A stretch of DNA of 35,944 nucleotides from JBFMFH01 sp040752275 (GCA_040752275.1 JBFMFH010000108.1:1-35944); one strand, 5' to 3'; numbered from the stretch's first letter, positions 25,080 to 32,048 are shown. The notes: generated by a model not told the origin, from the letters alone. Program-made: numbers and translations.

Positions 25080-25730
25080 ATGCCAGTCATGTCTCACATC
25101 TCAACGTCCGTCGGAAGGCAATGCGCCATCTGCGGGCGGAGGACGTGGCGTGGTCGCGAGTATGCCACATACCTAATGCGAGTCGTGAGCGTAGGTGGTG
25201 ACAGCCGCTTTTCAGGACAAACGTTCGTGTCTCGCAGCTGGAACAAGTACGACGCGATTGAGCGAGTATGCTGCATTCTGTGTAGCCCGTGCGCCCGACT
25301 GCGCGGTGTGCTGCATATGGCCCGGGCCGTGATGTCTCTCGTCGCCGTACTGGGTCTTCTCGTGATCCTGTGGCGTCTTTGGGTGGCTGCCCTTCGGACT
25401 CCGACCGGTGGCGAGCACGCGTTCGCTCTCGCTCTGGTCGCGCTAACGATTGGGTATCTTGGGTGGAAGGTGTGCAAGAGATTCTTCGCCGAGGCCGTGA
25501 AGCGTTGCGCCGGCGGCCTTGTGGACGCTGTGGAGTCGAGTCTCATGGAGACTCTAGCCAGCGGAGCTTCTGTTGAATGGAAACGCAGCAACCAGCTGGC
25601 GAGAATGCTCTGGCTCTGGTTATACACAACGTCTCCGGTTGGAAGGGTGGGCGATATCCGGGCATTCACGTCGGCCGGCCATCGGAGCCTGTCGACGTGG
25701 GAGAGCCATCCTGTGGAGCCCATGGTCTGA
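25080..25730 (+). CDS. Cassette-borne membrane protein with zinc-ribbon-like N-terminus
   Basis: 216 residues, not recognised. The N-terminal part has CAIC (Cys15/18) and a second cluster CCILCSPC (Cys64-71), which together could bind zinc. Two hydrophobic helices follow (about 82-101 and 113-130), then KRFFAEAVKRCAGG, an amphipathic middle and a WESHPVEPMV end. It starts 25 bp after attC-like site 5, and site 6 begins about 180 bp after its stop, so it sits like a cassette gene. ATG 25080 is chosen; ATG 25089 or 25317 are alternatives, the latter removing the Cys motifs. The 177 bp before site 6 hold nothing visible. Confidence 0.5.
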   Translation: MPVMSHISTSVGRQCAICGRRTWRGREYATYLMRVVSVGGDSRFSGQTFVSRSWNKYDAIERVCCILCSPCARLRGVLHMARAVMSLVAVLGLLVILWRLWVAALRTPTGGEHAFALALVALTIGYLGWKVCKRFFAEAVKRCAGGLVDAVESSLMETLASGASVEWKRSNQLARMLWLWLYTTSPVGRVGDIRAFTSAGHRSLSTWESHPVEPMV

Positions 25731-25907
25731 TTCCGAGGATTGCAGTGGCGCACGGTCGAGGCCAAGCTGCCGACGTGCCAACCGCGGCCAATGGCGGTAA
25801 GGCGAAGAGGGGCAATGCGAAGAGGTTCGTACGACGCGCGTGCCAGACAGCACCCTGGACCAGGACCACGTTCTCGGCATTGGTACGTGTTGGTGCAATC
25901 CCGTGCC

Positions 25908-25981
25908 GCCCAACAACACGCTGCACCCGACGGCCGCGGATACGATCATCGGGCGGCCGCGGGTGAGCGCGGTCGTTCGAC
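25908..25981 (+). repeat. attC-like site 6
   Basis: Outer core GCCCAAC (25908-25914) and GTTCGAC (25975-25981, imperfect pairing). Inner arms CGCTGCACCCGACGGCCGC and GCGGCCGCGGGTGAGCGC. Apex loop around GATACGATCATC. Confidence 0.75.
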
Positions 25982-26015
25982 CGACGAATAAGAATAAGCT
26001 TGCCGGCCGCCAGTA

Positions 26016-26030
26016 GTATGTATAACATAC
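26016..26030. promoter_or_regulatory. Operator/promoter of brnTA
   Basis: GTATGT (26016-26021) and ACATAC (26025-26030) form a perfect palindrome around ATA, inside an AT-rich island in GC-rich DNA. The TATAAC within it can serve as a -10 box, with ATG 26035 only a few bases downstream and no ribosome site. Confidence 0.6.
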
Positions 26031-26034
26031 ATAT

Positions 26035-26448
26035 ATGCGCGTGACGTGGGATCCGCGGAAGGCGGCCGCCAACGCGGCGAAGCACGGTGTCTGGTTCGGT
26101 GATGCAGAAGCCGTGCTCTTCGACCCGATGGCGCTGACCCGCGAGGACACGTCCGCCGAGGGCGAACGACGGTTCGTATCCGTAGGACTCGATGCCATCG
26201 GTCGGGTGGATGTCGTCGTCTTCACCTATCGAGGCGAAGAGATCCGAATGATCTCGGCCCGCACCGCGGGAGCACGGGAGCGACGGCAGTATGAGGAAGG
26301 AATACGACTTCGGCAAGGCGAAGCGGGGGCCCGTGATTCGGCAACCCGGAAAGACCCGGATCACGATCTACCTGGACAACCCCGTCCTAGACGCGTTTCG
26401 CGAACGCGCCGACGCCGCCGGGCGCGGCTACCAGACCATGATCAATGA
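26035..26448 (+). CDS. brnT: BrnT ribonuclease toxin with C-terminal read-through
   Basis: 137 residues. The first ~93 are a full BrnT: WDPRKAAANAAKHGVWFGDA, DPMALTREDTSAEGERRFVS, the RVDVVVFTYRGEEIRMISAR strand and TAGARERRQYEEG. BrnT is a RelE-fold mRNA interferase. In most family members the protein stops at about this point; here the frame stays open for ~45 more Arg-rich residues across the 5' half of brnA, giving a 158-bp overlap. The tail has no family resemblance. Either the native stop was lost or the tail is tolerated. Confidence 0.85.
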   Translation: MRVTWDPRKAAANAAKHGVWFGDAEAVLFDPMALTREDTSAEGERRFVSVGLDAIGRVDVVVFTYRGEEIRMISARTAGARERRQYEEGIRLRQGEAGARDSATRKDPDHDLPGQPRPRRVSRTRRRRRARLPDHDQ

Positions 26449-26542
26449 TGCGCTCCGCGAGTTCCTCGGACGAACCGGCGAGAGCGTGGACGCAGCCACG
26501 ATTCGGAGGATCATCAGAGAGGAGCTCCGGAAGACCGGATGA
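26291..26542 (+). CDS. brnA: BrnA antitoxin
   Basis: 83 residues: MRKEYDFGKAKRGPVIRQPG is the toxin-binding N-terminus, and KTRITIYLDNPVLDAFRERA with GRGYQTMINDALREFL is the ribbon-helix-helix that binds the operator. A normal BrnA in length and order (after the toxin). Its stop lies 6 bp before attC-like site 7. Confidence 0.88.
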   Translation: MRKEYDFGKAKRGPVIRQPGKTRITIYLDNPVLDAFRERADAAGRGYQTMINDALREFLGRTGESVDAATIRRIIREELRKTG

Positions 26543-26548
26543 CCCACG

Positions 26549-26621
26549 GTCGAACATGGCCTGCACCCGACCGGCGCCGGCGAGCACGGTTCGCGCCGGC
26601 GGGTGAGGCCTGACGTTGGGC
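26549..26621 (+). repeat. attC-like site 7
   Basis: Outer core GTCGAAC (26549-26555) and GTTGGGC (26615-26621); inner arms CTGCACCCGACCGGCGC and GCGCCGGCGGGTGAGGC. Confidence 0.78.
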
Positions 26622-26670
26622 AGACAAGCGGAGCCATTGCCACGTCGGACCAAGAGCGTAGAATGAGAGC

Positions 26671-27129
26671 GTGGCGGGCCGAATCTACACGGACACGTCC
26701 GTTATTGGCGGCTGCGAGGACGAGGAGTTCCGGGTCCATTCGCGGCGGCTCATGGACGCCTTCGTCCGCGGTGATCTCACGCTCGTCCTGTCGGAACTGA
26801 CACTCCGAGAACTCGCCGCGGCTCCTCCGGCCGTGCGCGGCGTGCTCGCACCAGTTCCCAACGGCCATATCCAGGTAGTCCGACTGACGCCAGCCGCCGA
26901 CGAACTGGCGCGGCTCTATCTCGCCGAGGGCATTCTGCAAGCGAACATGTTGGCCGACGCCCAGCACATTGCGATGGCCACCCTCGCCAACGTGGACGCA
27001 CTCGTGAGCTGGAACTTCCGGCACGTGGTGAATCTGTCTCGAATCCATGCGTACCACAGGGTGAACTCCAAGCTCGGATACCCGACGATCGAGATTCGGT
27101 CCCCCCGGGAGGTACTTGCTGATGAATAG
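26671..27129 (+). CDS. PIN-domain (VapC-like) toxin
   Basis: 152 residues from GTG 26671. YTDTSVIGG supplies the first catalytic Asp, VLSELTLREL the Glu, MLADAQHIAMA the third acidic residue, and LVSWNFRHVVN the terminal motif. PIN toxins are Mg-dependent RNases cutting tRNA or rRNA. TAGAAT 12 bp before the GTG may be its -10 box. The stop overlaps the antitoxin start by 8 bp. Cassette between attC-like sites 7 and 8. Confidence 0.85.
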   Translation: MAGRIYTDTSVIGGCEDEEFRVHSRRLMDAFVRGDLTLVLSELTLRELAAAPPAVRGVLAPVPNGHIQVVRLTPAADELARLYLAEGILQANMLADAQHIAMATLANVDALVSWNFRHVVNLSRIHAYHRVNSKLGYPTIEIRSPREVLADE

Positions 27130-27331
27130 TACTTCGGTCAAGACGTTCGACGCGGTGAACACGGTGCGAGTCGTTCGCGACGACGTGAGTGCGACGATTG
27201 CAGCGATGTCGGTCGACGAGGAGAATCGCTGGCTGCGATCGGGAGAGTGGTCTGACCCGACTCTTCGGCGCCTGATGGAATTGGCTGCCCAACAAGGCGC
27301 TGCAGCCGACGCCGCTTCGCGGCGCGGCTGA
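27122..27331 (+). CDS. Small antitoxin partner of the PIN toxin
   Basis: 69 residues: VKTFDAVNTVRVVRDDVSAT, MSVDEENRWL, EWSDPTLRRLMELA. Small proteins with this VKTFDxVxxVRxxRD start accompany this group of PIN toxins. The final 14 residues (AQQGAAADAASRRG) are encoded by attC-like site 8, with the stop inside the site. Confidence 0.75.
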   Translation: MNSTSVKTFDAVNTVRVVRDDVSATIAAMSVDEENRWLRSGEWSDPTLRRLMELAAQQGAAADAASRRG

Positions 27332-27346
27332 GCGCCGACGTTGGGC
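27287..27346 (+). repeat. attC-like site 8 (best conserved)
   Basis: 60 bp: GCCCAAC (27287-27293) and GTTGGGC (27340-27346), perfectly complementary, arms GGCGCTGCAGCCGACG and GCGGCTGAGCGCCGACG, apex GCCGCTTCGCGGC. The central GCCGAC/GCCGCTTCGCGGC/GCGGCT segment resembles the well-known aadA-type attC (59-base element). Confidence 0.88.
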
Positions 27347-27384
27347 TGACCAGAATGGCTGGAACTACCCGACATAGGAACGAC

Positions 27385-28038
27385 ATGGCAACTTGGACGA
27401 CTTCTAAGACAGCGGCGCACAAGAGCGTGCAGAGCGCTCTCAGGGTGGTCGACAACCTGCTGAGCTACGTCAAGGACACGCAGGGAAAGCCCTCGGTCAA
27501 GGAAAGGGCCCTGTTCGCCGCCGCCGTGGTCTTCGGCTACGGGATTTGGGAGAACTACGTCGAGCAACTGGCTATCGAGATCGTAGGAAGGGTGTCGGCG
27601 GACATCGCACCCGCGAGGGTACCGGATCTAGTCAAGAAGCACCTGGAGAAGAGGACCGCCTGGGAGTTGAGTGTGTCTCCCGGATGGCGTCTCCTCTGGG
27701 TCGCGACGGTTCGAAGACAGGCGGTTGGGGAAGACGAAACGTTCGGCATGAACACAGCGAAGGCCGGCCAGGTCATGAACCTGCTGGCCATGGCGGGTGC
27801 TACGGATCCCTTCGCCGGAATCTTGGACGGCATTGTTCCCGAGCACCTGGGGGCCGGTCACACGTTCGTGGATGCGGTGAACAGACTCGTTGAGCTTCGG
27901 GGGGAGATCGTACACACCGGAAAGGTCCCGAGCAGCCTCAGGAAGAAGCACGTTCTCGCCTGGCGCAGCTTCGTGGAGAAGGCGATCGACGGGGTCGACG
28001 AGGCCTGCAGAGCTCAGTGCAAGGCGCTTCTCTCCTGA
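27385..28038 (+). CDS. HEPN-domain protein (RiboL-PSP-HEPN-like)
   Basis: 217 residues, mostly helical. LFAAAVVFGYGIWENYVEQL and VDAVNRLVELRGEIVHTGKV frame the HEPN active motif R-x4-H (Arg172 to His177). The RiboL-PSP-HEPN group is predicted to be RNases in stress or antiviral defence. AGGAA 5-8 nt upstream of ATG 27385 supports this start over ATG 27355. It is a lone gene in its cassette; no separate antitoxin is seen before the 242-bp element copy 2. Confidence 0.7.
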   Translation: MATWTTSKTAAHKSVQSALRVVDNLLSYVKDTQGKPSVKERALFAAAVVFGYGIWENYVEQLAIEIVGRVSADIAPARVPDLVKKHLEKRTAWELSVSPGWRLLWVATVRRQAVGEDETFGMNTAKAGQVMNLLAMAGATDPFAGILDGIVPEHLGAGHTFVDAVNRLVELRGEIVHTGKVPSSLRKKHVLAWRSFVEKAIDGVDEACRAQCKALLS

Positions 28039-28140
28039 CGAACCGGAAACCAACAGATGCTGACAAAACAACAGATGCTCTCGGCACGGAAACACGGAGA
28101 GCCTGTCGGGGTCGGTGTCGGTGCGAGGGCCTGGCAACTT

Positions 28141-28166
28141 CGGGCCGTGGCGAACCATGAGGCCCG
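28141..28166. repeat. Constant-loop hairpin F
   Basis: Stem CGGGCC (28141-28146) with GGCCCG (28161-28166), loop GTGGCGAACCATGA. Counterpart of hairpin D. Confidence 0.65.
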
Positions 28167-28259
28167 CTGATCGCCCTCGCTGGCGGTAATGGGGACCGGG
28201 ATCACGAACACGACGACGACGATCACGACCACCCGGAGCGCGTCGGTGTCGGAATTGGA

Positions 28260-28291
28260 GCCGCCGACGTGGCGAACCATGGGTCGGCGGC
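28260..28291. repeat. Constant-loop hairpin G
   Basis: Stem GCCGCCGAC (28260-28268) with GTCGGCGGC (28283-28291), loop GTGGCGAACCATGG. Counterpart of hairpin E. Confidence 0.7.
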
Positions 28292-28319
28292 GCGCGGTGA
28301 GGGAGCGGAGTCAGATCAT

Positions 28320-28392
28320 CCCGAACCACGCGCTGCAGCCGACGGTCGCCGGCGTCGTCGTGAGCGCCCGCGGCTGAGCGCGAACGTTGGGC
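28320..28392 (+). repeat. attC-like site 9
   Basis: Outer core CCCGAAC (28320-28326) and GTTGGGC (28386-28392); inner arms CGCGCTGCAGCCGACGG and CCGCGGCTGAGCGCG. Confidence 0.8.
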
Positions 28393-28455
28393 CGACGTGG
28401 CTAGAAAGGACCTGAAAACTGAACTCTCGGAAACACCCCGGAGGCGGAGACAACG

Positions 28456-29448
28456 ATGAATCGAAGAAGCCCGCCACGGTTGACGCTCGTCTTCGTTGTG
28501 GCACTGAGCACTATCGCCTGCGGAGGGAGCCGCGCACCGACACAGCCGACCGGTCCCAATCCCGAACAGGCGCGTGCCTATTTGGACCAGTTGATCGGGT
28601 TGATGCAGGCGAACTCGATCAACCGCCTGACGATCGACTGGAACAGCTTTCGGACGACGGTGTTCGGCCAGGCCGCCGGTGCGCAGACGATCTCAGACAC
28701 CTATCCCGCCATCAGAGTGGCGCTCGGACTGCTCGGGGATGGGCATAGCTCATATCAGGCCTCCACCGGGGTGGTGATTTACGTGCCGAATCGGAGCTGC
28801 AGCGCATCTGGTGGGAGCACGCCCACGCTGCCGGTGACGATCGGGTACATCAAGGTGGGCGCTTTCAGCGGGAGCGGCGCCCAGGCCACCACGTTCGCCG
28901 ACGGCATCCAACGCGCCATAATATCCGCTGATCGCGATGATCTGATCGGCTGGATCGTCGATGTTCGCGGCAATGGCGGCGGGAACATGTGGCCCATGAT
29001 TGCGGGTGTCGGGCCGGTCCTCGGGGAGGGTTTGGTCGGCTACTTCATCGATCCCACCGGAGTCGAAAGCCCATGGGTATACCGTGATGGGGCCTCATGG
29101 CTAAGTGGCTACGTGCAACAGCGAGTCACCGCGCCGTATCGGCTGCGACGGGATAGACCGAGAGTCGCCGTGCTCACGGACAACGGCATCGCCAGCTCGG
29201 GGGAAGCGACGGTGGTTGCGTTCAGACAGCGCCAGGACACGCGGTCCTTCGGCACGCCGACATGCGGCCTCTCGACGGCCAACCGTTCCTTTCCGATGAG
29301 TGACGGCGCGACACTGAACCTGACCGTCTCCGTGATGGCCGACCGGACGCGGGCGATGTACGGAGACTCAATCGTGCCGGATGAAATCGTGACAGATCCG
29401 GGCCAGCTGGTGCAGCGAGCGATGGCGTGGCTGAACAGCGGGAGCTGA
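28456..29448 (+). CDS. S41-family (C-terminal processing) peptidase, lipoprotein
   Basis: 330 residues. A lipobox STIACGG puts the lipidated Cys at residue 22. A helical cap (LDQLIGLMQANSINRLTIDW) precedes the S41 core: VTIGYIKVGAFSG, WIVDVRGNGGGNMWPM, and the nucleophile region DNGIASSGEATVVAF with Ser248 as the likely catalytic residue. S41 proteases use a Ser/Lys or Ser/His-type site; the general base cannot be placed by eye. No PDZ domain is evident, unlike CtpA/Prc. It sits alone between attC-like sites 9 and 10, a large cassette gene. Confidence 0.85.
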   Translation: MNRRSPPRLTLVFVVALSTIACGGSRAPTQPTGPNPEQARAYLDQLIGLMQANSINRLTIDWNSFRTTVFGQAAGAQTISDTYPAIRVALGLLGDGHSSYQASTGVVIYVPNRSCSASGGSTPTLPVTIGYIKVGAFSGSGAQATTFADGIQRAIISADRDDLIGWIVDVRGNGGGNMWPMIAGVGPVLGEGLVGYFIDPTGVESPWVYRDGASWLSGYVQQRVTAPYRLRRDRPRVAVLTDNGIASSGEATVVAFRQRQDTRSFGTPTCGLSTANRSFPMSDGATLNLTVSVMADRTRAMYGDSIVPDEIVTDPGQLVQRAMAWLNSGS

Positions 29449-29509
29449 TGAGCACTAATTCCGGATGCGTAGCTCCGGTCGTGATCGGGTCTGGAGTTGT
29501 GAAGGATCG

Positions 29510-29569
29510 GCCCAACGGGCGCTTGCAGCCGACGACGCCTGGCGCGATCGTGAAGCGCCGCGGCTGAAG
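29510..29569 (+). repeat. attC-like site 10, right core lost
   Basis: GCCCAAC (29510-29516) and inner arms GGGCGCTTGCAGCCGACG and CGCCGCGGCTGAAGC are present, then the sequence passes straight into a GIY-YIG gene without GTTRRRY. The break follows GCTGAAGC. Confidence 0.75.
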
Positions 29570-29863
29570 CGATACCACGGCCCCAAGCTGTATTACGTCG
29601 GGCTCACCAGAAACCTCTTCGGCAGGGTTCGCTGGCACCTCAGGGATCGACATGCGCGTAAATGGGACGGTTTCGTCATCTTCCGCATTAAGCGGGTCAA
29701 CTACCTGAAGGACATTGAGACTCTCTTGACGCGGCTGGTGACAACTCCAGGGAACCGGGTGAAGGGCAAGGTGCCTCGAGACGCTGACATCAATCGCGTG
29801 CTTCGTGTGATCCTGCGCGAGGAAACCGCCGAGATCCGCAAGATCGCGAAGGCACTTCGATAA
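29570..29863 (+). pseudogene. 5'-truncated GIY-YIG nuclease-like gene
   Basis: The frame reads RYHGPKLYYVGLTRNLFGRV, then RWHLRDRHARKWDGFVIFRI, YLKDIETLLTRL and GNRVKGKVPRDADINRV: the GIY-YIG-like core (here YYVG) with the downstream Arg, His and Glu. Relatives have more N-terminal sequence before the KLYYVG strand, which is missing. The open frame continues 35 codons upstream to 29465, but those codons are attC-derived (RALAADDAWRD). The gene was cut and joined to half of attC-like site 10. A chimeric protein could still be made. Confidence 0.7.
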
Positions 29864-29886
29864 CGACTACGACGTTACTGACTGCC

Positions 29887-29959
29887 GCCGAACATCGCGC
29901 TGCACCCGACGGCCGCAGCAGTGACGAGGGGCGGCCGCGGCTGAGCGCGAACGTTAGCC
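29887..29959 (+). repeat. attC-like site 11
   Basis: Outer core GCCGAAC (29887-29893) and GTTAGCC (29953-29959). Inner arms CGCGCTGCACCCGACGGCC and GGCCGCGGCTGAGCGCG; here the left arm is of the CACCC type and the right arm of the GGCTG type. Confidence 0.78.
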
Positions 29960-30010
29960 CGAATCACAAGGACGACTGAGATACAATGACCGCGATCCGG
30001 AGGCAACTGC

Positions 30011-30235
30011 ATGAGCATCGAAGAACTCAAGGCCGAGGCGCTTCGACTTGACCCGGAGGCGCGTGCGTACCTCGCTCGCGTGTTGCTAGCCAGTCTCGAC
30101 GGAATGGACGACGCCGAGATTGAACGACTGTGGATCGACGAAGCCGTCGCGCGAGACGACGAACTGAATCGCGGGACTGCCCGCGCGTATCCGGCAGACG
30201 AGGTGCTGGCTCGCGCGCGGGCGCGGCGGGTATGA
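30011..30235 (+). CDS. Addiction-module antitoxin (PF09720-like)
   Basis: 74 residues: SIEELKAEALRLDPEARAYL, LASLDGMDDAEIERLWIDEA and YPADEVLARARARR, the full pattern of the small helical antitoxins paired with ParE toxins. GGAGG (29999-30003) is 7 nt upstream. TACAAT at 29982-29987 is a plausible -10 box. Its stop overlaps the toxin ATG (ATGA). Confidence 0.88.
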   Translation: MSIEELKAEALRLDPEARAYLARVLLASLDGMDDAEIERLWIDEAVARDDELNRGTARAYPADEVLARARARRV

Positions 30236-30528
30236 ACCCGACGCTCTCGATTCATGAAGGGGCGGAAGCGGAGATTAATGAGGCCGCCGATTTCTACGAT
30301 CTGGAGAGTCCAGGGCTCGGCGGTGTGTTCCTCGACGAAATCCAGAGGGCTCTTCAGCGCATCGTCGACTTCCCGGAGGCGGCGCCCCTCGTCCGGGGGC
30401 GGGTCAGGAAGCGAATCGTAACGAAGTTCCCCTATTCGCTCCTCTACTCAATGCGTGGAAGCGAGATCAGAGTACTCGCTGTGGCGCACCACAAGAGGCG
30501 GCCATTCTACTGGCGTGGTCGCCGATGA
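30232..30528 (+). CDS. ParE/RelE-family toxin
   Basis: 98 residues: LSIHEGAEAEINEAADFYDL, the helix LGGVFLDEIQRALQRI, FPEAAPLVRGRVRKRIV, TKFPYSLLYSMRGSEIRVLA and the AHHKRRPFYWRGR tail, the ParE/RelE plasmid-stabilisation fold. ATGA overlap with the antitoxin. The stop is 17 bp before attC-like site 12. Confidence 0.88.
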   Translation: MNPTLSIHEGAEAEINEAADFYDLESPGLGGVFLDEIQRALQRIVDFPEAAPLVRGRVRKRIVTKFPYSLLYSMRGSEIRVLAVAHHKRRPFYWRGRR

Positions 30529-30544
30529 CAGCCAGCGACAGCAG

Positions 30545-30616
30545 GGCCAACACGGCCTGCACCCGACCGGCGCAGCGGGCATGGTGATCGCCGGCGGGTG
30601 AGGCCGATCGTTGATA
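30545..30616 (+). repeat. attC-like site 12, next to IS110 remnant
   Basis: Outer core GGCCAAC (30545-30551); inner arms GGCCTGCACCCGACCGGCG and CGCCGGCGGGTGAGGCC. The right core reads GTTGATA (30610-30616), off consensus after GTTG, where sequence linked to the IS110-type remnant begins. Confidence 0.7.
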
Positions 30617-30771
30617 TGACTTCCCGTGTCAAGCAGAGACACACGGGTTCCGTTCGGGCGTGGAACCGGTGTTCGTGCGGGGTCAGGGAAGAAGCGTGGC
30701 CCGTACTCGCGACGGTTGATCCTGCTGAGATCCGTGGGTTGGGTACGACCGTACTGGTCTTCTCCTGGAAG

Positions 30772-31338
30772 ACGATCTGCTGCGCGGGCGTCGGGCAGAC
30801 GACCTTGGCGAGATAGCGCAGGTGGGCCGCGGTCCAGTGGGCGCGGCCGGTGTCGTGGAGCCCCTGGCGGAGCAGGAAAGACTTCAGCCGCAGCTTCGCG
30901 GCCTTCAACACCCGGATGGTGGCGGCGCGCGCGCGGGCGAGGTCGCGCACGGCCTCGTCCTCGAGGGTGGGCACGTAGACGGGCGTCAGCTCGCCCGCCC
31001 GGAAGAGGCGGGCGAGCTGAACGGCATCGCGGCGATCGGTCTTGACGCGGTCCCCGGGCTTCTTCGGGATCAACGCCGGCGCCACCACCTGGCAGGGCAC
31101 GCCCTTCGCGGTCAGCGTGCGATAGAGCCCGTACCCGCACGGGCCCGCTTCGTAGGCGACGACCAGGTCGGCGGTGTGCCCGCGCAGACGGCGCAGCAGT
31201 TTGTCGAGGTCTGGCCTCGCGGGTGCCGATGGGCCCGACGTAGACGACCTCCTAGTCGCGGCGGGCGCCGGCGTGGGCGACGGCGATGTGCTCCTTGTGG
31301 ACGTCGAGCCCGACGTAAAGCGTGCCAGATTCTGCCAT
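30772..31338 (-). pseudogene. IS110-family DEDD transposase, broken
   Basis: The start ATG (31338-31336) opens MAESGTLYVGLDVHKEHIAV, with the first Asp of the DEDD site, then hits a TAG at 31254-31252. Homology continues through EVVYVGPIGT, shifts frame near 31220, and resumes as DLDKLLRRLRGHTADLVVAY with EAGPCGYGLYRTL and KTDRRDAVQLARLFRAGEL (remaining acidic residues). It ends after CPTPAQQIVFQE, where the C-terminal Tnp_IS110 half with the catalytic Ser should follow but is absent. Stop codon, frameshift and 3' deletion make it inactive. Confidence 0.8.
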
Positions 31339-31398
31339 GGCTGACCTCCGTGCGTGGACGTTGACGGTGAATGCAACGGGCGGCTCTGGCCTGAGCAA

Positions 31399-31429
31399 GG
31401 CTAACCCGCGAAGCAAGCGGGGGTCAGCC
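31399..31429. other. Hairpin in the IS110 non-coding end (possible bridge-RNA remnant)
   Basis: GGCT (31399-31402), CCCGC (31405-31409), GCGGG (31417-31421) and AGCC (31426-31429) form a two-part stem around GAAGCAA. In IS110-group elements the non-coding end upstream of the transposase encodes the bridge RNA; this position fits, but no target-binding loop can be assigned. The rest of 31339-31629 has no gene. Confidence 0.3.
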
Positions 31430-31629
31430 GCTTCACCGCCAGCGCACGGAAGTCATACTGTCTAGGCGGACAAGAACGAATGGGATCTTTGACGAAACCG
31501 CCTGATCGAGGTTGCGAGCCCGGCGGCTGTACCTCAGGCGCGTCGAGGTGCGCGCAGGCGTCACGCGCGCGGCCGCCTCGAAGAACAAGGTTGGATGGGC
31601 GGCGGGGGCATCGGCGACCGGGGTGAGCG

Positions 31630-31965
31630 ATGGCGGAATACGGCGAGTGGAACCGAAAAGGGGCGACCCTCAGCGACGTCACGGCCACGAAGGAATACGG
31701 CGTAAGCCAGGCCCTTATCGTCAAGGGCATTCGAGCCGGCAAACTCGAGTACCGGGAGGGTGCGATCTGGGGCAATCCCTATCTGCGGCTGTTAAGGGGC
31801 CAGCTTGAGGAGTACATCGCCGAGGAACTTGGCCGCGGCCACTTGGCGAGCGGCAAGATCCAGACGGAGCTACGCAAGGTCAAGAAGGAAATGACCGCCC
31901 TCAAGAAGAGACTGACTGCGCTTGAGGCTCGAAAGACGGAGTTGGAAAGGGCCCTGAGGCAATAG
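31630..31965 (+). CDS. Small protein with excisionase-like HTH and C-terminal coiled coil
   Basis: 111 residues. TLSDVTATKEYGVSQALIVK with GIRAGKLEYREGAIWGNPYL resembles MerR/excisionase-type DNA-binding helices. The C-terminal third (KIQTELRKVKKEMTALKKRL onward) is a heptad-rich coiled coil. I recognise no named family. The stop at 31965 lies 4 bp before attC-like site 13, a typical cassette-gene position. It starts 130 bp after the presumed end of the IS110 remnant. Confidence 0.75.
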   Translation: MAEYGEWNRKGATLSDVTATKEYGVSQALIVKGIRAGKLEYREGAIWGNPYLRLLRGQLEEYIAEELGRGHLASGKIQTELRKVKKEMTALKKRLTALEARKTELERALRQ

Positions 31966-31968
31966 GCC

Positions 31969-32048
31969 GCCGAACAAAGCGCTGCACCCGACGCCGCTCG
32001 CGCCGCTCACGCGCCGCAGGCGGCGCGGGTGAGCGCCGGACGTTATGC
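31969..32048 (+). repeat. attC-like site 13
   Basis: Outer core GCCGAAC (31969-31975) and GTTATGC (32042-32048). Inner arms GCGCTGCACCCGACGCCGC and GCGGCGCGGGTGAGCGC, with a longer GC-rich apex than the others. Confidence 0.75.

Larger units (their letters stand above)
28085..28326. repeat. 242-bp element, copy 2
   Basis: Same length and boundaries as 24748-24989, about 93% identical by eye, ending in the left core CCCGAAC of attC-like site 9. It fills most of the gene-free interval 28039-28455. Confidence 0.8.
30617..31500 (-). mobile_element. Degraded IS110-family element
   Basis: Contains a broken IS110-type transposase (30772-31338, minus) with its upstream non-coding end to about 31500. 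Outer ends are uncertain, because IS110 elements lack strong terminal repeats. CCGTGTC/GACACACGG near 30625-30650 forms a hairpin at the transposase 3' side. The element abuts attC-like site 12; one IS110-family branch (IS1111-attC) is known to target attC sites. Confidence 0.6.
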
